In this document: positions 50,877 to 61,442 of the stretch, in pieces
Layout: every line of letters begins with the position of its first letter
Position numbering within the stretch: the stretch's first letter is position 1
Assembly (NCBI GenBank): GCA_037178855.1
Contig: JASJZC010000007.1
Span: 7,006,001 to 7,070,000 of the forward strand
From: Oscheius sp. JU75
Lineage: Eukaryota > Nematoda > Chromadorea > Rhabditida > Rhabditidae
Length of the DNA: 64,000 nt
Direction: 5' to 3'
Position numbers and translations under genes: made by a program
The notes under the pieces: generated by a model
The model's input: the letters and a program-made list of their open reading frames with translations, nothing else
The model's database searches: none
Told to the model about the DNA's origin: nothing

Positions 50877-52828
50877 CTACTCTTGCAGCCCGGTAGCTTT
50901 CAAGTTCTCCGAGACTATATGGGCGACGGCCGAGGCAAATACCTAAGGAAAAGGCTTGAAGTGAAGAAGGGAAAAAGAACTTCTTACCAATTCAATGTTG
51001 TTCGTGTTCGTTGCTGTCGTCTTGAAATGGTAGTAACGCTGACGTCTCCTAACACATTTCTTAAACTGTCTTTCCACATAAGCACTAGCACTTTCTTCAG
51101 AATTATCACCTGAAAATCAGACATTCTCTTGGAGTAAAAACAAATATCACCTTGATAATTCTCCCAGCAACCTTTCAACGGCGCGTGAGTCAACTTCTCA
51201 CAGAAAATGTCATACTTGTTGAGGAAGAGGATCACAGAACAGTTGTTGAAGAATTCACTCGTACAGATGGTTTTGAATATCTCGAAGTTCTGCTTCATTC
51301 GATTCTGCAAACATGGAGAGTTTACTACTATCAGGTTACGCAAACGTGTGAAAACAAAGAGCAAACAAAAGGTACCTTCTGAAGATCTTCGGGATCAAAA
51401 AGATCATAGTCACTCATTGATGCCACAAAGAGAATCATATCCACGTTGTCGAAGCAGTGAATCCACTTTCTCCTTTCAGTACGCTGTCCACCCACATCGA
51501 CCATCCTGAAAAAGGTGTTTCACTGAACTTAGAGGGCAAAGTGGTCTTACCTAAAACTGATATCCTTGTAGATGAAGTTGAGCTCGTTGATTCCAGTCGT
51601 TCTGTTTCTACATTGAAGAATATCTTGCGTGGTCGGAGAATAAACATCTTCGGAAAGACGTGAAATATCATCCAGGAAACTGAAAATTGTGACCCTTTTC
51701 GCGGTATTATGTTCGCCGCGGCCCAACCAAGGCCCGCACCCTTCCGAGGTCGGTAAATTTTTTGTAGTAGCTTTTGGTAGTAGCTTGCTACGAAGATGAA
51801 GGCGTTCTTAGAAAAGATTGGGCAGCTTTGGAACGTAATGCCCCGCGACCTGCCCCCTCGGGAAGCCTTCGCAACCGTCGGCGTCGCAAGACCTCGCAGA
51901 ATTTTGACTCACAGAGCTCAAGGATCTTCGGAGAGAAACTTTACCTTTACCTTTTATGTTTGTAGCTGTGTTATCATTACATTGAAGCACATTGCACACA
52001 AATACCTAGTGACCAGCCTGGCCCCCACAGGAAGCACCGGCTCGCCAAAAGCTTGATAACGGAAGAGAGTTTTTACACTTTACCAGCACATGCTTACGGT
52101 AGATGACCGTTACCCTGTTGAGATTGATCCGTATTACACGAACCTTTGTGAAATACCAAATATGATCACTTAGCATTAGAATCGAATAGAACCCTTGAAC
52201 ATGAACACTTACTATTTAGCACTTTCAGCCAAAGAATATATAAATCTTCTATCGTAAGCCTTTTGAATGGATTGACTATTCCATATCCTTTCCATGACGC
52301 GACCCACGACAAAAGGAATAACAATTTCTTCCTCTCCTTCCATATCAACTGTATCTTTGAACTTGAAAAATCTATCAATGTCTTCCTAAAACAGTTGTTA
52401 ACGGAAAAAAGTTACAAAACTTACTCTAACACCAGTGTCATGAAATATCTCGAATTGGGCAGCAGCAGCAATTAGTTGGGCTAAGGCTTCAATGCAATTG
52501 TGATGAACAACAGAACGGTGTCGGATGATATCATCTTTAGTGAAGCCGTTTAAATGTAAAATTCTGCATAAAGGAATGTTAGCTTCATGAGTATTCACCT
52601 CATCTGCTTAAAAATTGTTGACTTTCCGCACTCGGAGCCACCGAGAAGGAGAATCTTAAACCTTGAAGAATCTTCTTCCCCATCTTTGCTTATTTGGCGG
52701 TCTATTGCCTTAGATTTGCTGTTGACCATCCTTCTACCCTTCAAGTCCTGAAAAACGTAAAGTTGAGAACTATGGGATACCCATACCGTTATGGCAGTTC
52801 GCACTTGAGCACTAGCCCCACTTCCCAT
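50877..52828 (-). CDS. Divergent heterotrimeric G-protein alpha subunit (GPA-type)
   Basis: Couples 7TM receptors to effectors at the plasma membrane. Starts MGSGASAQV; Gly2 allows myristoylation. The P-loop is [17 protein letters not shown], the helical domain follows ([20 protein letters not shown]), and switch I is [13 protein letters not shown] with the catalytic Arg kept. Switch II is [19 protein letters not shown] with the catalytic Gln kept, and the guanine-specificity motif reads FLNKYDIF where most families have NKKD. The last motif is [13 protein letters not shown] in place of TCAT, and the C-terminus is [10 protein letters not shown], with no Cys four from the end. Short introns keep frame, except one of 533 nt (51680-52212) that carries repeat copy B. 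It is a nematode-specific GPA class judged by divergence; the exact paralogue is not assigned. Confidence 0.92.
51714..51955 (+). repeat. Dispersed repeat, copy B (in the G alpha intron)
   Basis: Second copy of the element at 43505-43740, in the opposite orientation to the host gene and wholly inside its 51680-52212 intron. It has a duplicated GTAGTAGCTT block near 51765-51790 that copy A lacks. Removing it would leave an intron of about 290 nt. Confidence 0.65.
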
Positions 52829-54216
52829 TGCAATCGCGGAGGTGATCCCTATCTGTAATTACATTGGTCTCCAACAAATGGGATTGTGAAAAAAAAAACA
52901 AAGAAAACCTTCAAGGCTTCGATATTTTCTATCAAATGTTTCAAAAGATCACGTCATTTTCATCGTGTGTGTTGATTTTCGACTTAGTCTGTTCAGCGAT
53001 GCTTGGTTACACGAAATATAACCGTAGTAGTTGCCCAGATACGGCCCACTCATTCGCCTTTCGGTGCCCAACGATGTGGACTTCGAGTCTTCTTTTCTTA
53101 TTACTGATATGTGAGTTAGGCAAATGAGCCATTTCGATGCAAAGATTGAAAGAAGTAGTTGAATACATAAAACATTTTGATGGCCAGGTGTGTTGAGAAA
53201 CGGCACGCAAGGAAATTAGTTGTCCCGATTGTGGGCGTTCCCTATTCTCCCCTGCCATTAACTTAGAACATTTTGAAACAGGCATATGACACCAATTGTA
53301 ATAATTCGAAAGATCAAAAGCACGTACACTTTTCGGGTGGAACAGTGTCAACCTTTTATGGGTGTCCAGTCGTACTTTGAGATGAATCGAATGTTAAAAG
53401 AGAAATTTTAAGTTTGTAATCAGCGTGACCTTTTCAAAACTGATATATTTAAAACAGTATGCCCAATTGGTCCAGCTATCTTGACAGAAAAGATTCTTAG
53501 ATGATCTTACCTCTAATGGTGTCATGCTCAGCATGGCTTGAAAGTTATACAGCCGTTCACAGAACGACCAACACGAGACTTGGGATAGTATAAACTAGGC
53601 TAGTGTTATCTACTGAGACTATTTTTTACACTGTTTTTTCAAAAGAAACAAGCGTATGTAAACCGAAAGGTTATACAAACTATGTGAGAACAGCAAGCAT
53701 ACAATGCGAGTGGCTGATAGCGTGCCGTTCAATAAACGGCTCGCTTAGTAAGAAAATTAACTACAAACGATATCTGCCTATTTAATCGATCAAGTAAAAT
53801 GAGTGTTAATATGTTAGCTCGAAAAAGTTCAAAAATGCTTGAAAAGCGGGAGTATACTTCTGACTTCAAAAAGAAGCGACAAAATTTTGAAATGACTTCA
53901 AAGTGTGAATGAACAGAATCACTAGAAAACAAGGGGAAACTTGTTTTTATGAAAATTTGCTTCCCTGAGCTTGTTCCTTGGGAAAGGATATGGTGACACA
54001 TGACCACATATGCGCGGGACTATTAATCAGGGCATACTGAAATGTAGGTCCTACGACTACAAACGAGTATCCTACTTCAACAGCAGCCATTCTGATCTCT
54101 AAGTATAAACGAGAATACATAAGTACTCTCTTAAATATTCAATCTGGACACATAAAAAAATGTCTGCCGGCGGCGCTCGAACTAATGAGGTTACAGTAGT
54201 CATGGACACCAGTTTC
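52829..54216. other. Intergenic, no supported gene
   Basis: A/T-rich, between divergent genes. A plus-strand frame at 52864-53127 has two hydrophobic runs but overlaps a minus-strand frame and has no family pattern. The signal-peptide exon of the lectin gene downstream should lie towards 54216, but I could not identify it. Confidence 0.4.
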
Positions 54217-57067
54217 AGGTCAAATACAAACTGGATCTTTCTGTTCCTGCAATGGGGTTCTGATACCTGGAAGTGATCAGGTGAGACTACAACTGGATAG
54301 GAAAATCAAAAATTAGGAGCATTGCTGGGAAGTGGTCAGCGGAGGATCGAGTGGTGGTTGGGTATCTGGAGATGTGGCCTGTCAGTCCATTGGAGGACAT
54401 CTGGGACATCTCAACACGAATCTCGCTGCTCTGATTCCGTACCTTCAAAAGGTAAGTTAATGAAAAGAGACCACCCGCCCCGAGTAAACTTGGTTCTGAG
54501 TTTCTTGAGCGGAAGGGAGGAATAATGAGAAAATGTGGTTAGCACAGGTGATATGTGAGTTCCCACGTTCGATACTTTGACGAGGTTTACTTGTTTTTTG
54601 TCTTTAAAGGTGTACGCACGACCTGTCCTGACCGGAATTGTCGCTGGAAATGCCGATACTCAACGGTATTCGATAGTTTGCCCTAACAACGTCTACTACG
54701 GACAGCTGAACAGTACCATGGCTTCAGTACTGCTCGCTCAGGCAAACTTATAATGTTCTTCAATCATAACAAAATGAGTAGAATGCCACAAGCTCGTCCA
54801 GTTGCGCTTTCGTAACCAATGCCGACTACAAAGTACACTTTGCGCCCTGCTCGACGGCAGCTGATGCTCTCTGTGATCGACGTAGGGAATAAATACTTAT
54901 TCCAAAAAGCTTGGTTTAGCGGTGGAAAAGGCAGATTACTGTAACATTCAAATGAACTGCATCTCGACAATAGCATCGATTACTACTACAACGGAATCCA
55001 GCAGTTCTACTACGACGAGTACAACAAGCACTACGACAACGGGCACGACGACTTCTAGTACGACCAATTCGACTAGTCTGTCAACATCACCGATTATTTC
55101 CCTGACTAGCAATGCTACCAGTCCGACTACAAATTTCTCGGTCACGCGAACAACGGGATCTACTTCTTCCTCTCGTATTCCTTTAGCTGGTAAATTATTA
55201 CATTTTGATCAAAAGAGTTGCGAACTGTGAGTATCATCGTATATAAAGGCTTTTCAGTTACCACCCCATCTGTAAGCACCCCGATCACGATGAAGATTCT
55301 CTCGACCGTGTCTTCTCCAATCACACCGACCGACAAATCAAGTTGTCCGATAGAGGGTCAGTTTATCATATTTCTAGCAAACTGTTTAGATTGTGACTGG
55401 AAGATATTTGCGACATGTGCTCCGTGGTTTCCTTGTGTTTGTCTTGCTGTTCTTCTTCTAGGATTGCTTGGCTGGATCTGTTGGTGTTGTACCTTCTCTG
55501 GAAGGAAGAAGGAAACAAAGCAGATCGAACAGATCGAAGCGTAGGACCTTATCGCTGTTATACTGATTCTAAATTCAGAGCTGTTCTTTCTTCTCGTGTC
55601 CAATCGGCTCCTCCAGTGATCACGGGGCGTACTGCTGTCAGCTACTCTCCCGAACCAGCCTTGCACAATCCCCCAGTGGTAGTCGAAAGTCCTCCAAGTA
55701 AACTTTTCTTTGTCATTTTATTTACGGTCATTCAGTCGTAATGGTCCCGTTCAAAATATCTCCTGGTCCTGTCAGAAAAGAAGTCATTGAGAAGTTCACC
55801 AAGGAGGTTCATCTCGTCGAGAAAGAAAAAGTCATACAGAAAGATGTTGGCGTGAACACCGATGCCTGGACTCCGACGTTTGAAGTCGCCCCGAAGGCCA
55901 AAAAAGTAGATGAGTACCATTTATCAAACAAAAAAGTCTGTAGCCTTCTCCGGCAATTGAAATTCAAGACGATCCGGCCGATGATGTTTTCCTCGACATG
56001 CCTCTTACTCCGGACATAGGTAAATTTGAAGGTGATCGGAGAACTGTTCAGTGTCAGATGACGGTAACTTTGTGTTCTCTCGTAACACTCGACCTGACGG
56101 CTTTGGTGACGTTCCAATTGGAGATATGCCACTAAAACAAGCGAATCTTCGCGACCCGGCTACCATCATCAATCTGACTGCCGACCCGCGAAACATTAGG
56201 TGCTGATTGTGTTTTTCATGCAGAGGATCTACTAGGAAAACAGTCTTTGATGGTGTAATAGCAAAACCGGAAGCTATGTACGGGAACAGCTATGAATGAG
56301 AGGCTAATGAATCTCATGGTTTGATTCACTCTTACGTAACTTATAGATCTCCACAGTCGAAACAAAGAAACGTCCATCTACCCACAGACGACGTGAGAAG
56401 GTTAGGAAACATGGGAAGTGCAATTGCCATGCCATTTCAGTTTTTCTCCAATTTCGAATGTTTCTGAAGAGCCTTTGCCGCTGAAAAAGCCCGGACGGCG
56501 ATTTCAATCCCCACCAAAACGTAAATCAAAGGTTCCTGAAGATATTCCGTCTAGGAATAGTCCTCAAGAGATTCCTAAAGAAAAACTTTCACCTCCTCGC
56601 TACGAATCTGGGTACAAAAGTTTGAAATCACAAAGTTTCTTCAGAAACATTACCGACACTCCACCTGCTAGTGAGCCTAATGGAAACCGGTCCCTATCTC
56701 CTCTAACTAACTCGTATGATTTCCCTATTTCTTACATGTCAGTTTGTTAAGGAGACGTCCCAGCCGCAACAGCAACGGAACTGACGCTTGCGACCCGTCA
56801 CCTAACAACAGCCGAAGCCGAACTCCTTATGGTGGTGGAAACGGGCCTCGGATAAACAACACCTATCCTGGTTCGGCTTTTCTCATGAAGCCGGCTGACG
56901 TTTCTATCCGTGCTGCACAAGGGAAGCTTGGAGGAGTTGGCAAACCAATAGTTTAGAAAACACTTTGATTTTAGGTTGTGCGCGGCGGCGGAGGTCCTGA
57001 CAACCAAGCTCCCCAAGGATGGAAACCATGGGCTAAGACGTCAAAGGGATTCCAGCCGGGACATTAA
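54217..57067 (+). CDS. Membrane-anchored C-type lectin-like protein with long cytoplasmic tail
   Basis: The first recognised exon (54217-54280) gives SFCSCNGVLIPGSDQ, then EHCWEVVSGGSSGGWVSGDV and ACQSIGGHLGHLNTNL, the N-terminal half of a C-type lectin-like domain. The second half ends SCAFVTNADYKVHFAPC and ADALCDR. No WxPGEPN-type calcium or sugar-binding motif is visible, so carbohydrate binding is doubtful. A Thr/Ser mucin-like stalk (about 54965-55190) leads to a TM helix (CVCLAVLLLGLLGWICWCC) at about 55430-55490. The cytoplasmic tail of some 400 residues is rich in Pro, Ser and basic residues (KEVIEKFTKEVHLVEKEKVI, KKPGRRFQSPPKRKSK) and ends GWKPWAKTSKGFQPGH. Introns near 54452, 54750, 54877, 55191, 55542, 55701, 55905, 56017 and 56201 keep frame. 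The signal-peptide exon was not found. Confidence 0.75.
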
Positions 57068-57203
57068 GTCTGTGAACGGAACTATCGCGTTCCATTAAAA
57101 AACATAGTGTGGGAGTAGTGAGCGTGCCGAAGACGAACTTGAATTTCACGTTCATGAATAATTGGGCTTTTGTTTGGGTTGTCTAGGTGTCCGGTCTCTG
57201 AGA

Positions 57204-57209
57204 AATAAA
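57204..57209 (+). terminator. Polyadenylation signal of the lectin gene
   Basis: An exact AATAAA lies 137 nt after the stop at 57067. Confidence 0.55.
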
Positions 57210-57953
57210 TGTTGCTCGTCCTTTCTCTGTTTCCCGCGGCAATCCTTGTTGACGAACGATGCGGCCGGATATCGTTGACTTAGCTCACAAGACGCTACAA
57301 AAAAAGAGGCTACAAACCGCTTCGCAATACGCTTTTACCAGTCCAAGGAAGGTCACAAGACTCCCACGATCCAGGTCACTCGGATGACAATGCCTCCTCA
57401 CTTTTCCCCATAAAGTTTTCAGCTTTTCTAGTTAGTATGGCGTCAGACGGTGCTTGTGAATAAGTGTAGATTGCAAAGACGCGCTAGTTGTGCGTTCAGA
57501 AGAAGCCCTTCATTTGGGCTCCACTGTCGGCCCGTTGATAGCTCATTCATCAACCGTGTGCTCGTCTAAAACCAGAGTGAAACGGGCAATCAGTGTTGCT
57601 GTGCCCGCCCCTGTGCCATAAAAGTCTTCAACTACCGCAGTCCGTAAGAAAGTACCTTCTTGAACACTTCGCACTTCCTGTTTTCTTTTGTTAATAGATT
57701 ATTATAACTTCTTGTGTAGTTTGTTTGTACTGCGCTGAGCAAGAGCCCCAAAAATCTCATCTTTTGGAAAGCACACGCTTCTATGATTCGCCTGAATGCG
57801 AGTGTTTCACGTGAGAACTAGAGAATCCACGTTTTCGTCTAAGATATTCTCTGACCCAGTTTTTCTCGAGTACTCTCTGCCAACATATGAGTCATTTTTT
57901 GACGATCTTTTCTTGCTACTAACCAAGAAGCGTTGACATTTCAGTAATTCAAA
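57210..57953. other. Upstream region of nlp-3
   Basis: No coding exon seen. A TTTCAG at about 57939-57944 lies ten bases before the nlp-3 ATG and is a likely spliced-leader acceptor. The nlp-3 promoter is expected here. Confidence 0.45.
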
Positions 57954-58291
57954 ATGGTCGCCACTGTTACTATGTTAATGGTTCTGTCACTTGCGATCTA
58001 CCACGTCAGTGCTGAGATGGTGAGTAAATATTTGTAACCCTACAACAATATCATTTAGCGTGCCAAGCGTGCCATCAACCCGTTTCTTGACTCTATGGGA
58101 AAGAGAGCTGTCAACCCTTTCCTCGACTCCTTTGGAAAGAGATCTGTAGGCGCATTCAACAGATTCCAGCCGAAACATTTGCAGAAAAGGTACTATCCTC
58201 AAGAAAATCTGTTGATTAAGACCTATTCAGGTATTTCGACAGCCTTGCCGGTCAATCGCTGGGCAAAAGATCGGCTCCTTTCGACTATTAG
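57954..58291 (+). CDS. nlp-3: NLP-3 neuropeptide precursor
   Basis: Three exons, 57954-58019, 58059-58189 and 58231-58291, join in phase to give 85 residues. Residues 1-20 are a signal peptide (MVATVTMLMVLSLAIYHVSA). Then follow RAKR and the peptides AINPFLDSMG-KR, AVNPFLDSFG-KR, SVGAFNRFQPKHLQ-KR, YFDSLAGQSLG-KR and the end piece SAPFDY. The first, second and fourth end in Gly before KR and would be amidated. They match the three peptides I know from C. elegans NLP-3 (two NPFLDS peptides and YFDSLAGQSL), the second with Phe for Ile. The last peptide exists only if the 41-nt intron 58190-58230 is removed, which restores KR-YFDS exactly. It acts as a secreted signal from dense-core vesicles of neurons. 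Confidence 0.97.
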
Positions 58292-58554
58292 AAGATCAGA
58301 ACTCATCTCTGTCATATCCACGTCATGGCTCTGCTCCAGGGCGATCTCAGCGTCTAAATAAATCTCTTGTTGCACTAGTCTTCCAAGAGATCAAATCTCA
58401 ACATGTCTGCTACAACGTTGTTCTTAGAAGAGTGCAAAAGTAGGGCCACAGACTCGTGTTTGTACTATTAATTGGCAGAGTCATCGTACTAACAAGAAAA
58501 CAAGTTTCTACTTCTTGGTTTCTGATTAGAATTGGACCCTAAAGCTGATAGTTG

Positions 58555-58560
58555 AATAAA
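58555..58560 (+). terminator. Polyadenylation signal of nlp-3
   Basis: An exact AATAAA lies 264 nt after the nlp-3 stop and is followed by GT-rich sequence. Confidence 0.5.
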
Positions 58561-58870
58561 GAGTCTGTTTTTGGTGGCCAATTTTATCAATAGCGCACAC
58601 TTAGCCCCTTTTTTTGCCTAATTTAAAAATTTAAACAACTTCTGATAAAAGCAGGCATTGCTTGTTTAGCCTTTAATTCTGTGTTTGGATGCTCTTAGTT
58701 TACTTGTTACTAGCGTTATTTTCTTTTGTAAATGCAGACCAGTATTCATAAGACTAGAGACTTGATCTGTCCGTGTCGAAGTGAGTTTGATTTCATTTGT
58801 ATAGCGCTTCCAAGGTGTTTCAAAGGTAACAATACTTTTGTCAACTATGTTTTTGCCTAAGTTATTTGTG

Positions 58871-59031
58871 ATCATGATGGCGGCAACTTGGCTACAGTAA
58901 TCAATGGATTCACTAATTCATTCATCGGTGGTCTCATATCAACTTCGACCTACTATTACATCGGACTGTATAAAGTCATAGCTTCCGACTGGACTTGGGT
59001 GGCTGGAAGAAGTGCTGGATATACAACCTGG
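58871..59031 (+). pseudogene. Orphan C-type lectin domain exon
   Basis: The frame reads CDHDGGNLATVINGFTNSFI, GGLISTSTYYYIGLYK, VIASDWTWVAGRSAGYTTWS, the central part of a C-type lectin domain (C-x-x-x-GG-x-LA-x-I...N-x-F-I...W-x-W-x-DG-like...W). No exon for the preceding N-terminal third was found between 58292 and 58870, and the frame then closes (HLCSI stop) or continues through a doubtful 20-nt gap. It is either a decayed lectin gene or an isolated exon of a gene I cannot complete. Confidence 0.55.
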
Positions 59032-59054
59032 TCTCCTGGTCACCTTTGCTCCAT

Positions 59055-59434
59055 TTAGGTTATTGCCCAGCTCTTTACCGCTACGCCCCAGCCTGCCCGT
59101 CTTGAACACGCTCGCCCAGATCCTTCGGATGTCACCGTAAGAGCACGACACTTTGAAAATCATATAAATTGTTTGCCGGCTAGAGACCCCATACCGACCG
59201 CTTCTAATGAGGAAGCTCAACAGGACGAGGAAGAAGAAAACAAGCGTTTCTTCTACCTCGTCCGTTCTTCCTTGAACTATGAGCGAGGCGTGTTTCTTCT
59301 TTCTAGAGCACAAGTTTGTCTAACTTTGAAACGTTGAAATTTATAGATGCCGACTTTCATTATTCTAACTGTTGTTTAGAACACTGTCTTTGCGTTTCCT
59401 ACTCAAACTTTAATTTTCAGCGGACGAAATGAAA
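59055..59434 (+). other. Possible exons after the orphan lectin exon
   Basis: Frames VIAQLFTATPQPARLEHARP (after a CATTTAG acceptor at about 59059) and PTASNEEAQQDEEEENKRFF with YLVRSSLNYERGVFLL are long and non-random in composition, and could be joined by an intron 59140-59211. I found no start codon and no family. An AATAAA lies near 59527. Confidence 0.25.
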
Positions 59435-59592
59435 GAAGAGTATAAGATCCGCCTGCGCGATCTCAATGTGCCTCTCTCTTTGCTATACGAACGTCTTCTT
59501 CCTTACCCATTGACTTGTCTGTGTTTAATAAAAATAAATTATTGACAATGAAAAGTGTCTCATTCTACCTGATCTGTTGTAGAAAACATCGC

Positions 59593-59621
59593 ACATTTTT
59601 CATCTGAAAGATGAAAAATGT
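59593..59621. repeat. Perfect 12-bp hairpin
   Basis: ACATTTTTCATC, loop TGAAA, GATGAAAAATGT, with no mismatch. It lies between genes. It could be a palindromic element or the stem of a structured RNA. Confidence 0.6.
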
Positions 59622-60990
59622 CTTCGGGTCCCTCGTTTCTACAAATTTCTTGCCTTTTTCGGAAATAGCGTTCCTGACCAGTAAACTAAAATATAATCTC
59701 GGCATAGAACTAGCTTGTCCGGCGTTTACAACGTAAGCTCAGTCCATCGGAGGCCGAATCTGGGGCAGCACTGGACCGCGGCCGACAGTTCCCGCGCATT
59801 GGCAATGGTTCACTTTTTACTAGACCATGCACCAATTGCTCCATGTCTCACGAGGACCATATTAGCTCAAATTTTCCCAATTTTGTTGCGTTATAGAGCT
59901 CCTCATAGCCAATCATCAACGTATTCTCGTCATTATGACAGCTGCTCAAGTTTCGAGCTACCCGGGGACCTCAGATTCTCAACGATCACAATCGTATATA
60001 AGTGGTCTAGTCTCTTCGTTATTAAAGTGAGATTCCTGGTCGAAAATGTCTAGAAATTGAACAACAATACTTATGTCTGGGAACTATATTGAAAGTTCCT
60101 TAAGAACTGCGATGATATAGAATGTATCTTCTCCAAATAGAGTAGTATTCTGTGATGGATAACATGCTTTTCAAAGAAAGAATCTAGAAAACAGAAAAAA
60201 AGTTTTTTTTCTCAAGATAAGATTTCACTGGAAACTTCTTTTCAGGTTTTTTTATCTGCCACTTTCCGATACCTCTTCTTCGTTAGAATGTTCTCAAAAA
60301 GCTCTATATCAACCTTTCTCATCTCCAGTGTACCTAATATTGATTAGAGGCACAATTTTGATTTGACCTTGCCGAGTCCACTCCTTCCCGTTCACCTGTT
60401 CCATCCCATTTTTTGCAGGTCTCTAATGGTGAAAGTAAGGGAACTTCAGGCATTCGATAGTTCTGAACCATAGCATATCAGTTTTCTTTAAAGCCATTAG
60501 ATTGATGGAAAGTTTCTTGCCGTCCATTCATTTATGGGCCGCAGCATTGCTCTCCTAGAGGGTGTCTTTTTTCCCATTGGCCTTCATCGAAGGGCTGTCC
60601 CTTTCTCTGTCCAATCCCTACCATTGACATCAAGTGTCCTGCTCCCAGGCACCACACGGAGGTGACCTAGTCAGGTCATTAATCTCGTCTCATCTGCCAA
60701 CCCGGGAGGAGAGTGTCCCGTCGTCCCCATCAAAAGGCAGCTGTCTGTGTTTGTGCTGCGACCTGTATAATATTGCCATCACCTGTGAAATTTTCGTCTG
60801 TTGACTGTGTGTCTCAAATGAGAGCTAGATTTCGTAAGGGTTTCAATTGTCTTGGTCTGCCAGCACACCCTTCATATGCCCAGTCACGCCTTCCGAGAAT
60901 TAATCTGACTATACGCAATTTGCAGCATCCTCTCCTTCGAGTTTAATCCACTCTCGGAGGCAAAACGGTAGCTTTGAACATGTATAAAAC
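59622..60990. other. Intergenic, no supported gene
   Basis: The plus-strand frame 59715-60053 (112 residues) and the frame at 60713-60946 have no motif or splice partner. A pyrimidine-rich stretch near 60560-60620 is the only compositional feature. Confidence 0.45.
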
Positions 60991-61442
60991 ATGACTCGGG
61001 TGAGTCCAAACACTGCTGTGTCTAGTCGCTGTTCATTTGTCCATTCCGGCCTCGCTATTGTGGAACTAGCAGCTCCCCAAATTGGCTCAAACTTTTTTTT
61101 TCAAACCCTTTTTGTAACTCCAAATTATACATTTACTTTTTTAGGAGAATGGCTCTTGTGTGATCCTAATGGGTCGACCAACGTCTAATCGAATCACAAG
61201 CAGGTTAGCATCACTTTTTGAAGATTGCTTTCTAACTCGCATCAGTTTTCAGAGACAACATCCACCCCCTCTTCAAACTGGAGCGCCTACCCGACTACCT
61301 CAGAGACACCGTGGAGTGGATAATCGGGTAAGTTTATGCCGTTAAGGGGGTTAATTGCTCATGCAGAAGATAATTGGAGACTTTGGTTTTGAAATCTTCT
61401 AACAGAGATTGGTCGGGATTGAAAGGGAATTGGAGACAGTAA
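60991..61442 (+). CDS. Four-exon micro-gene encoding a 59-residue protein, unknown
   Basis: Exons 60991-60999 (MTR), 61145-61203, 61253-61327 and 61406-61442 are joined by three introns with GTGAGT, GTTAGC and GTAAGT donors and TTTTTAG, TTTTCAG and AACAG acceptors. Phases fit at every junction and a stop follows. The product reads MTRENGSCVILMGRPTSNRI, TSRDNIHPLFKLERLPDYLR, DTVEWIIGDWSGLKGNWRQ. It has a short hydrophobic run near residues 8-12, a Leu-rich helix and three Trp near the C-terminus. No signal peptide or dibasic sites, so it is not an obvious neuropeptide. I do not recognise it; a small mitochondrial or membrane-associated protein is one possibility. The three-codon first exon is the weakest part. 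Confidence 0.45.

Noticed and set aside
54150..54200. On the minus strand, GTTCGAGCGCC followed by a T run, like a tRNA 3' end
   Set aside because: The T-stem does not pair and no matching acceptor or anticodon arm is visible.
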